DNA of 64,000 nucleotides from an uncultured Lachnospiraceae bacterium (lineage in GTDB: Bacteria > Bacillota > Clostridia > Lachnospirales > Lachnospiraceae). The translations under genes and the position numbers were made by a program. The stretch is taken from positions 1 to 64,000 of the forward strand of contig CAJUED010000004.1 of NCBI GenBank assembly GCA_910585075.1, written 5' to 3'. Below are positions 44,537 through 54,034 of this stretch, piece by piece. The stretch's first letter is position 1. Each line of letters begins with the position of its first letter. Below the pieces are notes generated by a model. The model saw only the letters and a program-made list of their open reading frames with translations. It made no database searches and was not told the DNA's origin.

Positions 44537-46411
44537 ATGAGTAAGATAATTGGTATTGACTTAGGTACAACAAACAGCTGCGTGGCAGTTATGGAAGGTG
44601 GAAAGCCCACCGTTATCGCCAATGCGGAAGGCGCAAGGACAACACCCTCCGTTGTGGCATTTACAAAGACCGGCGAGAGATTAATCGGCGAGCCTGCAAA
44701 ACGTCAGGCTGTAACCAATGCTGAGAAGACAATCGCATCCATTAAGAGGGATATGGGTACGGACAGAGGCCGTAAGATTGACGAAAAGAAATATTCCCCT
44801 CAGCAGATTTCCGCTATGATTCTGCAGAAGCTGAAAGCGGATGCCGAAAGCTATTTAGGTGAAAAGGTAACGGAGGCGGTTATCACAGTTCCCGCATATT
44901 TCAACGACGCACAGCGTCAGGCAACCAAGGACGCAGGTAAGATTGCAGGACTGGACGTAAAGCGTATCATCAATGAGCCCACCGCAGCAGCCCTTGCTTA
45001 CGGTCTTGACAATGAAAAAGAACAGAAAATCATGGTATACGACTTAGGCGGCGGTACCTTTGATGTGTCCATTATTGAAATCGGTGACGGCGTTATTGAA
45101 GTGCTTGCAACCAACGGCGATACTCACCTTGGCGGTGATGACTTTGATAACAAGCTGACACAGTGGATGATTGACGAGTTTAAGAAGGCTGAGGGCGTTG
45201 ACTTATCAAACGATAAGATGGCTCTCCAGAGATTAAAAGAAGCGGCTGAGAAGGCAAAGAAAGAGCTGTCCTCCGCTACTACAACCAACATTAATCTTCC
45301 TTTCATTACGGCAACAGCGGAAGGCCCCAAACATTTTGATATGAATCTGTCCAGAGCAAAATTTGATGAGCTCACCCATGATTTGGTGGAAAGGACAGCT
45401 ATTCCTGTACAGAACGCTATGAAGGACGCAGGTCTTACCAACGGAGATCTGGGCCAGGTGCTTTTGGTAGGCGGTTCCACACGTATTCCGGCTGTGCAGG
45501 ATAAAGTAAAACAGCTCACAGGCCATGAGCCCAGCAAGAGCCTTAACCCTGACGAGTGCGTGGCACTTGGCGCTTCCATTCAGGGCGGTAAGCTGGCAGG
45601 CGATGCAGGCGCAGGAGAAATCCTTCTTCTGGATGTTACTCCCCTTTCTCTCTCCATTGAGACAATGGGCGGTATTGCAACCAGACTGATTGAAAGAAAT
45701 ACAACTATCCCTACCAAAAAGAGCCAGATTTTCTCAACGGCAGCAGATAATCAGACGGCAGTTGACATCAACGTGCTCCAGGGTGAGAGACAGTTTGCAA
45801 GGGATAACAAGTCTCTCGGACAGTTCAGACTGGATGGAATCCCTCCGGCAATGCGTGGTGTGCCTCAGATTGAGGTTACCTTTGATATTGATGCCAACGG
45901 TATCGTAAATGTTTCCGCAAAAGACCTTGGCACCGGAAAAGAACAGCACATTACAATCACGGCAAGCTCCAATATGTCTGATGATGAAATCGACAAGGCA
46001 GTGAAGGAAGCGGCTGAGTTTGAAGCACAGGATAAGAAACGGAAAGAAGCCATTGACGCCAGAAATGAAGCGGACTCCTTCGTATTCCAGACAGAAAAGG
46101 CATTGAATGAAGTAGGCGATAAGATTGATGCTTCCGAGAAATCCAACGTTGAGGCGGATATGCAGGCGGTTAAGGATATCTTAGAGAGAACCAAGGATCA
46201 GGAAATGTCCGATTCCGACCTGGATGCACTTAAGGCGGCAAAAGAAAAACTCACCACCAGTGCACAGGCTCTGTTCACCAAGATGTATGAGAACATGCAG
46301 CAGGCAGGCGGTGCGGCAGGCCCTGACATGGGAGCAGGCCCGGATATGGGCGGCGGTGCTGATGCAGGCCCGGCGGATGATGTGGTTGACGGCGAGTTCA
46401 GAGAGGTTTAA
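44537..46411 (+). CDS. dnaK: Chaperone DnaK (Hsp70)
   Basis: 624 residues. IIGIDLGTTNSCVAVMEGG, VYDLGGGTFDVSIIE and LVGGSTRIPAVQ are the ATPase motifs; the substrate-binding domain and lid follow, ending in a Gly/Ala/Met-rich tail with VVDGEFREV. AGGAGG is 9 nt before the ATG. Part of the CIRCE-controlled operon. Confidence 0.98.
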   Translation: MSKIIGIDLGTTNSCVAVMEGGKPTVIANAEGARTTPSVVAFTKTGERLIGEPAKRQAVTNAEKTIASIKRDMGTDRGRKIDEKKYSPQQISAMILQKLKADAESYLGEKVTEAVITVPAYFNDAQRQATKDAGKIAGLDVKRIINEPTAAALAYGLDNEKEQKIMVYDLGGGTFDVSIIEIGDGVIEVLATNGDTHLGGDDFDNKLTQWMIDEFKKAEGVDLSNDKMALQRLKEAAEKAKKELSSATTTNINLPFITATAEGPKHFDMNLSRAKFDELTHDLVERTAIPVQNAMKDAGLTNGDLGQVLLVGGSTRIPAVQDKVKQLTGHEPSKSLNPDECVALGASIQGGKLAGDAGAGEILLLDVTPLSLSIETMGGIATRLIERNTTIPTKKSQIFSTAADNQTAVDINVLQGERQFARDNKSLGQFRLDGIPPAMRGVPQIEVTFDIDANGIVNVSAKDLGTGKEQHITITASSNMSDDEIDKAVKEAAEFEAQDKKRKEAIDARNEADSFVFQTEKALNEVGDKIDASEKSNVEADMQAVKDILERTKDQEMSDSDLDALKAAKEKLTTSAQALFTKMYENMQQAGGAAGPDMGAGPDMGGGADAGPADDVVDGEFREV

Positions 46412-46714
46412 TCCTGATAAAAGCTATATGAACTTCAGGCGGGAAAGAGCCTTTAAAAAGAAAGTGTGAAAATGCATGTAACAGCCCGGATAACCCGGAC
46501 TGTTACATGACTTTATTCAATAAGAGGCTTCATGGGGCGCGGCGGCCTTTGGTTATACCGCAAAATACAAGCCGTGGGCCAAAAGCTTTTTAAAAGGTGA
46601 AACCACTTTAAAATAGCCCTTGTGAAAGAGTATATGGCTGTGTTATAGTATATAAGATTTTTATGCCGCCCTCCGGCGGCATGTTGCGCGTTGCAGGTAT
46701 GGGAGGAATGAACA
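46412..46714 (+). other. dnaK-dnaJ intergenic region with two hairpins
   Basis: No gene in these 303 bp. A long stem, ATGTAACAG(C)CCGG against CCGG(A)CTGTTACAT (about 46475-46507), follows dnaK and may terminate or protect the transcript. A second, perfect 8-bp GC stem, ATGCCGCC-CTCC-GGCGGCAT (46663-46682), lies 32 bp before dnaJ. A TATAGTATATAAG stretch near 46645 could be part of a separate dnaJ promoter. No CIRCE is seen here. Confidence 0.6.
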
Positions 46715-47872
46715 ATGGCAGAACAAAAACGTGATTATTATGAGGTGCTTGGAGTAGATAAAAGCGCAGATGACGCCGCCATTAAAAAAGCATACAGAGC
46801 TCTTGCCAAAAAGTATCATCCTGATATGAATCCCGGAGATGCGGAGGCGGAGAAGAAATTTAAGGAAGCTTCGGAGGCGTACGCCATTTTAAGCGACCCG
46901 GAGAAAAAGAGACAGTACGACCAGTTTGGCCATGCTGCCTTTGAAGGGGGAGCCGGCGGTTTTGGCGGCTTTGATTTTAACAGTGCTGATTTCAGCGATA
47001 TATTTGGCGATATATTCGGCGACTTTTTTGGAGGCGGCCGCAGAGGCAGAAACAACGGCCCCATGAAAGGCGCAAACATAAGAACCAGTGTGAGAATTAC
47101 CTTTGAGGAGGCCGTGTTCGGCGTTGACAAGGAGATTGAACTGACCCTTAAGGACGAGTGCGCTACCTGTCATGGAAGCGGTGCAAAGCCGGGAACCAGC
47201 GCGGAGACCTGCTCAAAATGTGGAGGAAAAGGCCAGGTGGTATTCACCCAGCCCTCTTTCTTTGGTACGGTAAGAAATGTGCAGACCTGTCCGGAATGTA
47301 ACGGTACGGGTAAGGTGATTAAGGATAAATGTCCGGACTGCCATGGCTCGGGCTATATTGCAAACCGCAAGAAAATACAGGTATCCATTCCTGCAGGTAT
47401 CGACAACGGACAGAGCGTCCGCATCCGTGAGAAAGGCGAGCCGGGGGTAAACGGCGGACCGAGAGGAGACTTGCTGGTGGAAGTAATCGTAGGACGCCAT
47501 CCTCTTTTCCAGCGTCAGGATTACAATATTTATTCCACGGTACCGATTTCCTATGCGATTGCGGCACTTGGCGGCGACGTTATGGTGGACACGGTAGACG
47601 GCAAGGTGATTTACGAGGTGAAGGCAGGAACCCAGACGGATACGAAGGTACGGCTCCGGGGCAAGGGCGTTCCCACCCTGCGGAACAAAGACGTCCGGGG
47701 AGACCATTATGTTACGCTGGTGGTACAGACCCCTGAAAAACTGTCCCATGAGGCGAAAGAGCTTCTCAAGCAGTTCGACGCGTTGACAGGCGACAGTCTG
47801 AATGCCTCAAAGAATACAAAAACAGAAAAAACAGATACCAAAGAAAGCAAAAAGAAAAAATTCTGGAAGTAA
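46715..47872 (+). CDS. dnaJ: Chaperone DnaJ (Hsp40)
   Basis: A 385-residue class A J-protein. J domain with HPD in KYHPDMNPGD, a Gly/Phe region, and four zinc repeats CATCHGSG, CSKCGGKG, CPECNGTG and CPDCHGSG, then the substrate domain and a Lys-rich tail. GGAGG is 9 nt before the ATG. It delivers clients to DnaK. Confidence 0.97.
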   Translation: MAEQKRDYYEVLGVDKSADDAAIKKAYRALAKKYHPDMNPGDAEAEKKFKEASEAYAILSDPEKKRQYDQFGHAAFEGGAGGFGGFDFNSADFSDIFGDIFGDFFGGGRRGRNNGPMKGANIRTSVRITFEEAVFGVDKEIELTLKDECATCHGSGAKPGTSAETCSKCGGKGQVVFTQPSFFGTVRNVQTCPECNGTGKVIKDKCPDCHGSGYIANRKKIQVSIPAGIDNGQSVRIREKGEPGVNGGPRGDLLVEVIVGRHPLFQRQDYNIYSTVPISYAIAALGGDVMVDTVDGKVIYEVKAGTQTDTKVRLRGKGVPTLRNKDVRGDHYVTLVVQTPEKLSHEAKELLKQFDALTGDSLNASKNTKTEKTDTKESKKKKFWK

Positions 47873-47877
47873 AAATG

Positions 47878-47920
47878 ACCCCTGCGGAGGATAATTAGAT
47901 TGTCTGGTGCAGGGGTTTTG
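47878..47920 (+). terminator. Terminator after dnaJ
   Basis: ACCCCTGC (47878-47885) pairs with GCAGGGGT (47909-47916), followed by TTTG. Confidence 0.75.
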
Positions 47921-48046
47921 TATATAATAAGGTTGATACGGTCGATTTACGGGAGATTGATAAATCAGGTGAAGCTCTGCAGCGTTGCAAGTTTGATGCC
48001 CCGTTGCTTGCAGCGGGGTTGTTGACTTGGAGGGACAGGAGGAAAA

Positions 48047-50236
48047 ATGGGAATCAAATATTTTGATGAGGAAGGGATTTTTAAGCTGGATACACGAAAT
48101 ACCAGCTATGTGATTGGAATTGCGGATGAGGAGAAGTTTCTTGGGCATGTCTATTATGGCAGAAGGCTTGAGGAGCACAGGATGGGATACCTGCTGCGTC
48201 TTGGGGAGCCGCCATTTGTCCCCTCCAAGAATAAGGGGGACAGGATTTCCTTTATGGATAGTTTTCCCATGGAGTATCCGGCTCAAGGCGTAGGGGACTA
48301 CAGGGAAGCGGCTCTGAAGGTGCGGACGGAAGGGGGACACCGGGCTTGTCTGCCAGTCTATATGTCCCATGAGATTTTTAAGGGGAAGAAAAAGATTCCG
48401 GGCCTGCCAACTTCCTTCGGTGAGGAGTCGGAATGCAGTACGCTGGAAATTACATGCCGGGATGCGCTTTTAAACCTGACGGTAGTTCTGAGCTATTCGG
48501 TTTTTGAGGAGCAGGACGTTATCACCAGGCACACGGTTGTGGGAAATGACGGACAGGAGAAATTATATCTGGAAAATGTGTCGTCCATGTCGCTTGATAT
48601 GGATAACCGGGAGTTTGAAGCGTTGACTCTCCATGGAAGCTGGGCCAGGGAGCGGCATAAACAGAGAAGAAAGCTTGGTATAGGTTACCAGGGAACTTCC
48701 TCGGGCCGTGGGGAATCCGGGCACCAGAATCATCCGTTCATGGCACTGATGGCGGCAGGGTGTACCCAGGAACATGGAGAGATTTATGGGGTACAAATGA
48801 TGTACTCCGGGAACTTTGATATCCGGACGGAAGTCAGTCAGTTTAACTCTGTGCGGTGGCAGGCAGGAATTGGGACAAGGGACTTTTGCTGGGTTCTGGT
48901 GCCGGGAGAGAAGTTTTATGCGCCGGAGGCACTGCTTACATTCTCGGCGGAAGGGATTGACGGCATGACGGCTAACTACCACGGGTTCATCAGAAAACAC
49001 GTGCTGCGGGGTAAATATAAAGATAAGAAAAGACCTATCTTAATTAACAACTGGGAAGCTACTTATTTTGAATTTAATACGGAGAAGCTTTTGAACATTG
49101 CAAAGCAGGCGGCGGAGCTGGGAATTGAAATGCTGGTGATGGATGACGGCTGGTTTGGAAAGAGGAATCTGGATAACTGTTCCCTTGGAGACTGGACGGT
49201 GAATGAAGAAAAGCTTCCGGGTGGACTTTCTCATCTTGTGGAAGAAGTGAATAAGCTTGGCATGAAGTTTGGTATCTGGTTTGAGCCGGAAATGGTTTCG
49301 CCGGATTCGGACCTGTACAGGGCACACCCGGACTGGGCCATTGCTGTGCCGGGGAGAGAGGCTGGTATGGCCAGAACCCAGTATGTGCTTGACTTTTCCA
49401 GAGAGGAAGTGGTTGACTGCATCTGGAAGCAGATGGAAGCGGTTTTAAAAAGCGCCAATGTGGAATATGTAAAATGGGATATGAACCGTCCCTTAAGCGA
49501 CCTTGGCAGCAGTGGTCTGCCGGCTGAAAAACAGGGAGAGCTAGCCCACAGGTATATGTTGGGGGTTTATGAGCTTCAGGAAAGGCTCGTAAGTAATTTC
49601 CCGGATTTGCTTCTGGAGAACTGCTCCGGCGGCGGCGCCAGGTATGATGCGGGGATGCTCTATTACAGTCCTCAAATCTGGTGTTCGGATGACACGGACG
49701 CTGTTGAACGGCTGGCTATTCAGGAAGGGACAGCGATGATTTATCCTCTTTCCACCATGGGAGCCCATGTCAGCGACTGTCCCAATCATGCGGTGGGGAG
49801 AATAACGCCTTTTGAGACAAGAGGGTATGTGGCTCTTGCCGGGACCTTCGGGTACGAGCTGGATGTGACACGGATTCCGAAAGAGGACCGTGAAATGATT
49901 CCGGAACAGGTTGCCCTTTACCACAAGTATAATGATTTAGTGAGAGAAGGGGATTATTATCGCCTGGAATCGGCACAGGACAATCATTTGTTTGACTGTT
50001 GGCAGGTGGTGTCGAAGGATAAAAAGGAAAGTATGGTCACCTGGATTCAGGTGCTTGGAGGGGCAAGCAGGCATAGCAGAAATCTGCGGCTGAAAGGGCT
50101 TGCGCCGGATAAGTATTACCGGATAGAAAACGAGGATGTGGTTTTGAGAGGGGATAGCCTGATGTATGCGGGGATTTGTATGCCGGTGATGTCAGGGGAC
50201 TTTAAAGGGAAGATTTTGCATCTTGTGGAAGAATAA
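48047..50236 (+). CDS. agaA: Alpha-galactosidase, GH36
   Basis: 729 residues, the length of Geobacillus AgaA. Nucleophile Asp478 in YVKWDMNR and acid/base Asp548 in WCSDDTDAVER fall at the same numbers known for that enzyme. MDDGWFGKRNLDNCSLGDW and the N-terminal beta supersandwich are also present. Having no signal peptide, it is cytoplasmic and releases galactose from melibiose, raffinose or galactomannan oligosaccharides, which fits with the mannan cluster and galT. Confidence 0.96.
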   Translation: MGIKYFDEEGIFKLDTRNTSYVIGIADEEKFLGHVYYGRRLEEHRMGYLLRLGEPPFVPSKNKGDRISFMDSFPMEYPAQGVGDYREAALKVRTEGGHRACLPVYMSHEIFKGKKKIPGLPTSFGEESECSTLEITCRDALLNLTVVLSYSVFEEQDVITRHTVVGNDGQEKLYLENVSSMSLDMDNREFEALTLHGSWARERHKQRRKLGIGYQGTSSGRGESGHQNHPFMALMAAGCTQEHGEIYGVQMMYSGNFDIRTEVSQFNSVRWQAGIGTRDFCWVLVPGEKFYAPEALLTFSAEGIDGMTANYHGFIRKHVLRGKYKDKKRPILINNWEATYFEFNTEKLLNIAKQAAELGIEMLVMDDGWFGKRNLDNCSLGDWTVNEEKLPGGLSHLVEEVNKLGMKFGIWFEPEMVSPDSDLYRAHPDWAIAVPGREAGMARTQYVLDFSREEVVDCIWKQMEAVLKSANVEYVKWDMNRPLSDLGSSGLPAEKQGELAHRYMLGVYELQERLVSNFPDLLLENCSGGGARYDAGMLYYSPQIWCSDDTDAVERLAIQEGTAMIYPLSTMGAHVSDCPNHAVGRITPFETRGYVALAGTFGYELDVTRIPKEDREMIPEQVALYHKYNDLVREGDYYRLESAQDNHLFDCWQVVSKDKKESMVTWIQVLGGASRHSRNLRLKGLAPDKYYRIENEDVVLRGDSLMYAGICMPVMSGDFKGKILHLVEE

Positions 50237-50256
50237 AAGAAAATGAAAGAAATATG

Positions 50257-50286
50257 CAGCAGGCTGACCGAGAGGAAAGCCTGCTG
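50257..50286 (+). terminator. Hairpin after agaA
   Basis: A 9-bp stem, CAGCAGGCT (50257-50265) with AGCCTGCTG (50278-50286). There is no T-run, so termination would be weak. Confidence 0.5.
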
Positions 50287-50343
50287 TCATAAACTGCGCA
50301 ACTGTATCATAAACTGGTTATAAGCGATACATGTATGCAGATT

Positions 50344-50961
50344 TTAGGGCTCGGATGAGCGGAATTCTTTGAGCATGGACACGATATTTCCTGAAAGACT
50401 GGTGTTTAGGCTCTCTGCAATGGGAATCAGGGAGGCAATTTTTTCGTTTTGTCCTTTTTCACGGTAAATGGTGGAGAGGAGTTTGTAGGTGGCGGTGATG
50501 TCGGTGCGGGTTTGTACTGCAAATTCAAGTATGGTGCAGGCTTCGTCCGTATAGGCCGCGTCATAGAGGGCCTTCGCCCAGTTTTGCAGGGTGCGGACAA
50601 GAAGGGTGTAGTTCTGGTCATAGGAGGACAACAGGTTGATGTTTGGAGCGCCGTACATAAGCTTTAAATCGGTGTTGCTGATGCCGGTGAAGTTGACGAT
50701 AGGCGCCTTAGAAAGTGTCCGGAGGGTTTCATGGTATTCAGCAATGACAGAGTCTTCCTTAAGGACATCCATAGGGAGAGTGTCAAAGGGAATCCGGATA
50801 TAATCGAGGTTATCTAAGGACTTTCGGCGTGTGCTGTTGGCTTTGGCCTCGGTCTGCCAGAAGGATTCGCTTGATTTGGCTTCTTTGCCGCGGGCTTTTT
50901 TTATTTCGTACAGGAGCCAGAGGCAGAAAACGATAAAACTTGCAAAAAAGGGGAATTTCAT
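50344..50961 (-). CDS. Membrane-anchored protein of unknown function, TPR-like C-terminus
   Basis: 205 residues. One N-terminal hydrophobic segment (FFASFIVFCLWLLYEI) followed by basic residues and a soluble domain. The C-terminal third (LVRTLQNWAKALYDAAYTDE and onward, helix pairs) resembles a tetratricopeptide repeat. I recognise no named family. It stands divergent from a 35-residue membrane peptide gene across only 42 bp. Confidence 0.7.
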   Translation of the reverse strand: MKFPFFASFIVFCLWLLYEIKKARGKEAKSSESFWQTEAKANSTRRKSLDNLDYIRIPFDTLPMDVLKEDSVIAEYHETLRTLSKAPIVNFTGISNTDLKLMYGAPNINLLSSYDQNYTLLVRTLQNWAKALYDAAYTDEACTILEFAVQTRTDITATYKLLSTIYREKGQNEKIASLIPIAESLNTSLSGNIVSMLKEFRSSEP

Positions 50962-51003
50962 ATATAATATCCTTTCGAAGAAGATGTAATTTGGAGGCTT
51001 TCA

Positions 51004-51111
51004 ATGTTTAATATTTATAATAAAAAGAATAAAAAAGTTGTATCGTCCATTATCATTATACTGCTGATACTTGCTATGGTAGTTCCAACTATAGCATCTT
51101 TTTTATATTAA
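51004..51111 (+). CDS. 35-residue single-pass membrane peptide
   Basis: MFNIYNKKNKKVVSSIIIIL continues into a hydrophobic helix ending VPTIASFLY and a stop. It has a Lys-rich N-terminus and one membrane span. GGAGG stands exactly 7 nt before the ATG, one of the best ribosome sites in the window, which is the main reason to believe it. It resembles in layout the tiny DUF4044-type proteins of Firmicutes, though I cannot confirm membership. The following vanW gene starts 53 bp downstream, so they may be co-transcribed. Confidence 0.7.
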   Translation: MFNIYNKKNKKVVSSIIIILLILAMVVPTIASFLY

Positions 51112-51164
51112 ATCAATGAAAAGGCAGTGACAGCCTGCCGGAGTTTGAGGGGAATGAGAAAAGT

Positions 51165-52766
51165 ATGAAAAGATTGATTAAAGGAGCCGTTTGTTTTCTG
51201 GCGGTATTTCTGGTGCTGGGACTTTCCGGAATACAGGCAAGAGCCCAGGAAGAAAACCGTATACTGACAGGGGTTTATGTGGAAGATATGTCCCTCGGGG
51301 GGAAAACCACGGAGGAAGCCCGCAGTATGATCGAGGATTATGTAAATGGTGTCTGCGGCATGATGATTACTTTGGTTGCCGTTGATGGAAACGAAGTGCA
51401 GATTACGCCTGCCGACTTAGGTGTTTACTGGAGCAACCCGGAAGTGGTGGAGGAAGCGGCGGGAATCGGACTGACCGGCAATGTGGTGCAGCGCTATAAG
51501 GCGGCAAAGGACTTAGAGCATCAGAATAAGGTTTTTGATTTGGAATTTGGTGTTGATGAGAGTTTAGTACGTCAGATTCTGACAGAGCAGTGTGCCGTAT
51601 ACAATCTGGAAGCAGTTGACGCCACTCTTAAAAGAGAGGGAGACCATTTCGTGGTGAACCAGGGGCAGACCGGCCAGGTGGTGGACGAGGATGCTTCGGT
51701 AGAGGCAATTTGTGAATTTTTTCGACATAATTGGAGCAGAGAGGACGCTTCCGTTGATCTGGTTATCAAAGTGGATGAGGTAAGGGGAACGGAGGAGGAA
51801 CTTGCTAAAGTAAAAGATGTTTTGGGCACTTTTACAACAAGCTTCAGTACTTCCGGATCTTCAAGAAGCGCAAATGTACGCAATGGCTGCGCGCTGATTA
51901 ACGGCGCTACTTTATATCCGGGGGAGGAGTTTTCCACTTATGAGGCGGTAGCACCCTTTTCGGAAGCCAATGGATATTACATGGCAGCTTCTTATCTGAA
52001 CGGCCAGGTGGTAGACAGTCTGGGCGGAGGGATCTGTCAGGTTTCCACCACTTTGTATAATGCGGTGCTTTTATCGGAATTAGAGGTTACGGAGCGGCAT
52101 AACCATTCTATGATAGTAACTTATGTGGATCCTTCGGCAGATGCGGCGATAGCGGAATCCTCAGGAAAAGATTTCAGGTTTGTGAATAATACGGATGCGC
52201 CAATTTATATCGAAGGTATCACCACGGATGACAAGCATATTACTTTTACAATATACGGAATGGAGACCAGAGACAGCGGTCATGAGGTGAGATACGAGAG
52301 TGAGGTAGTCAGCAAAATATATCCTGACTCGGAGGTTATTTACACGAATGCGTCTCTCCCCGTAGGTTCCGTTTCCGTACAGTCCGCTCATATAGGGTAT
52401 AAGGCAAATCTCTGGAAGATCGTTACGGAAAATGGTACGGAAGTGAGCCGGGAAATGATTAATTCCAGCTCCTATAAGGTGACGCCGAGAACGGCCACAG
52501 TGGGTGTGGGTACGGCTGACCCGAGTGTATACGAGCAGATTATGGCAGCTGTTGCCACCAACAATATTGACCATGTCCGCGGTGTTGCAAGTGCCCTTGC
52601 GGCAGGAGAGGCTCCACCGGCTCCGCCTGCGGAAGCAGTACCGGCAGAAGGAACGCCTGCGGAAGGGGCACCGGCAGAGGGAGCGCCCGCCCCGGCACCT
52701 GACGCTGCGGCGCAGCCAGCCCCCGCACCGGCGGAAGGAGCGCCTGCAGAAGCGCCTGTTCAGTAG
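51165..52766 (+). CDS. VanW family protein with peptidoglycan-binding-like domain
   Basis: A 533-residue protein. Signal peptide at residues 1-27 (ending in QARAQ), a PG_binding_4-like domain at about 30-210, then VanW (RSANVRNGCALINGATLYPG, GGGICQVSTTLYNAVL, RHNHSM) to about 360, a beta-rich G5-like part, and an Ala/Pro/Glu/Gly-rich tail (about 480-533) built on PAEGAP units. It acts outside the cell, probably at the wall. The precise function of the VanW family is unknown; no vancomycin-resistance genes are nearby. Confidence 0.88.
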   Translation: MKRLIKGAVCFLAVFLVLGLSGIQARAQEENRILTGVYVEDMSLGGKTTEEARSMIEDYVNGVCGMMITLVAVDGNEVQITPADLGVYWSNPEVVEEAAGIGLTGNVVQRYKAAKDLEHQNKVFDLEFGVDESLVRQILTEQCAVYNLEAVDATLKREGDHFVVNQGQTGQVVDEDASVEAICEFFRHNWSREDASVDLVIKVDEVRGTEEELAKVKDVLGTFTTSFSTSGSSRSANVRNGCALINGATLYPGEEFSTYEAVAPFSEANGYYMAASYLNGQVVDSLGGGICQVSTTLYNAVLLSELEVTERHNHSMIVTYVDPSADAAIAESSGKDFRFVNNTDAPIYIEGITTDDKHITFTIYGMETRDSGHEVRYESEVVSKIYPDSEVIYTNASLPVGSVSVQSAHIGYKANLWKIVTENGTEVSREMINSSSYKVTPRTATVGVGTADPSVYEQIMAAVATNNIDHVRGVASALAAGEAPPAPPAEAVPAEGTPAEGAPAEGAPAPAPDAAAQPAPAPAEGAPAEAPVQ

Positions 52767-52906
52767 TAAGTAATTTGTACAGGAATCGTTTTTTCCAACC
52801 AGCACTTATTCCTACGGACTTTGCAGCAAGTGCAAAGCTTTGGGCTGAACAGTAATATTTGACGACTGCCGCATCATAAAATCCGGGATTCGAGAAGGGG
52901 CAGCAG

Positions 52907-53971
52907 ATGAGGAGAGGAAAAATATCTGAAAGCGTATTAAAGCGCTCGGTATTAAGACAGATAAAAAATACAAAAAAAGAAGTACTGAAAGGTGCAGGCG
53001 TTGGAAATGACTGCGCCTTTTTGTCATGGAATATTTCTGATTCCTGCGGAAAGGAAAAGTGTGATGGAGTTGCTGTGACAACTCAGACCATCACACTGCC
53101 TGTGGAGGGCGCCGTCCGTCTGGCGGTGACGGCTGCTGCAAATAACCTGGCGGCAGGGGGCGCAGTTCCGGCTGCGGTAACACTGTCTTTCACGCTGCCC
53201 GAGGAGACGGAGGAAGCGCTTTTAAAAGATATGATGAGACAGGCGGAGGGCTGTTGCGAAGAACTTGACATGCAGATTGTGGGAGGCCACACAGAGGTAA
53301 GCGGTCAGGTCAAAACGCCAATCATTACAGCCTGCGTTCTGGGAAAGAGAGCCTGTGATAACGGAGAAGCAGCGTTTGGCAAGTGCGCAGGCGTAAGGAA
53401 TGCGCCGGGAGAGAATAACGGTGAAAATGGGAGCGCGTTGGCCGGAGCTGATATCGTGATGAGCAAATGGATTGGGCTTGAGGGAACCTCCATTATAGCC
53501 CATGAGAGAGAAAAGGAGCTTTCGGGGCGCTATCCAATGAGACTGATTCACGAGGCACAGAGACAGAGAGAGTATTTGTCCGTGGCGCCGGAGGCTGCCA
53601 TAGCCCTTAAGTCCGGCGTTTATGCAATGCATGATGTGAGAAGCGGCGGTATATTTGGTGCATTGTGGGAGTTGTCCCAAAAGATGGGCGTCGGACTGTA
53701 CATAGATTTGAAAAAAATTCCGGTCAGGCAGGAAACCATAGAAGTCTGCGAATTTTATCACTTAAACCCTTATGAGCTTCTCTCAGGAGGAGCCCTGCTT
53801 ATGGCGGCGGCTGACGGTGAGGAGCTTGTCCGGAAGCTGGGCGAGGAAGGGATACCGGCTTTTGTAATCGGAAAGGCAAAGGCGGGAAACGATAAGATTA
53901 TTGTAAATGAGGATGAAGTCAGGTATCTGGAACCGCCCGGACCGGATGAAATATTGAAAGTATTTCCATAA
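52907..53971 (+). CDS. AIR synthase (PurM/HypE/ThiL)-fold protein, function unknown
   Basis: A 354-residue protein. The N-terminal half (GAGVGNDCAFLSW, AVTAAANNLAAGGAVPAAVT, IVGGHTEVS) shows the PurM-type ATP-binding fold with the conserved GGHT, and the C-terminal half ends as in HypE (DVRSGGIFGALWELS, SGGALLMAA). No hydrogenase or thiamine genes accompany it, so HypE and ThiL are not supported. It is followed at 63 bp by an Lrp regulator and an aminotransferase, which hints at amino-acid metabolism. Confidence 0.75.
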   Translation: MRRGKISESVLKRSVLRQIKNTKKEVLKGAGVGNDCAFLSWNISDSCGKEKCDGVAVTTQTITLPVEGAVRLAVTAAANNLAAGGAVPAAVTLSFTLPEETEEALLKDMMRQAEGCCEELDMQIVGGHTEVSGQVKTPIITACVLGKRACDNGEAAFGKCAGVRNAPGENNGENGSALAGADIVMSKWIGLEGTSIIAHEREKELSGRYPMRLIHEAQRQREYLSVAPEAAIALKSGVYAMHDVRSGGIFGALWELSQKMGVGLYIDLKKIPVRQETIEVCEFYHLNPYELLSGGALLMAAADGEELVRKLGEEGIPAFVIGKAKAGNDKIIVNEDEVRYLEPPGPDEILKVFP

Positions 53972-54001
53972 AAATTCAGAAAATTATTAACAATTGCTTT
54001 A

Positions 54002-54030
54002 TGCGCAAAAAGTAGCGCAGAAATGAGGGA
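54002..54030 (+). repeat. Duplicated hairpin-plus-Shine-Dalgarno leader, copy at Lrp gene
   Basis: TGCGC-N8-GCGCA followed by GAAATGAGGGA, matching 21468-21496 in 27 of 29 bases; the differences are in the loop. It ends 4 nt before the Lrp start codon. Confidence 0.75.
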
Positions 54031-54034
54031 ATTC

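Noticed and set aside
51165..52766. VanW as evidence of glycopeptide resistance
   Set aside because: No vanA/B, vanH, vanX or vanRS genes are present; VanW-domain proteins are widespread in clostridia.
52907..53971. Calling the PurM-fold protein HypE or thiamine-phosphate kinase
   Set aside because: The C-terminal HypE cysteine motif is absent and no hydrogenase or thiamine genes are nearby.
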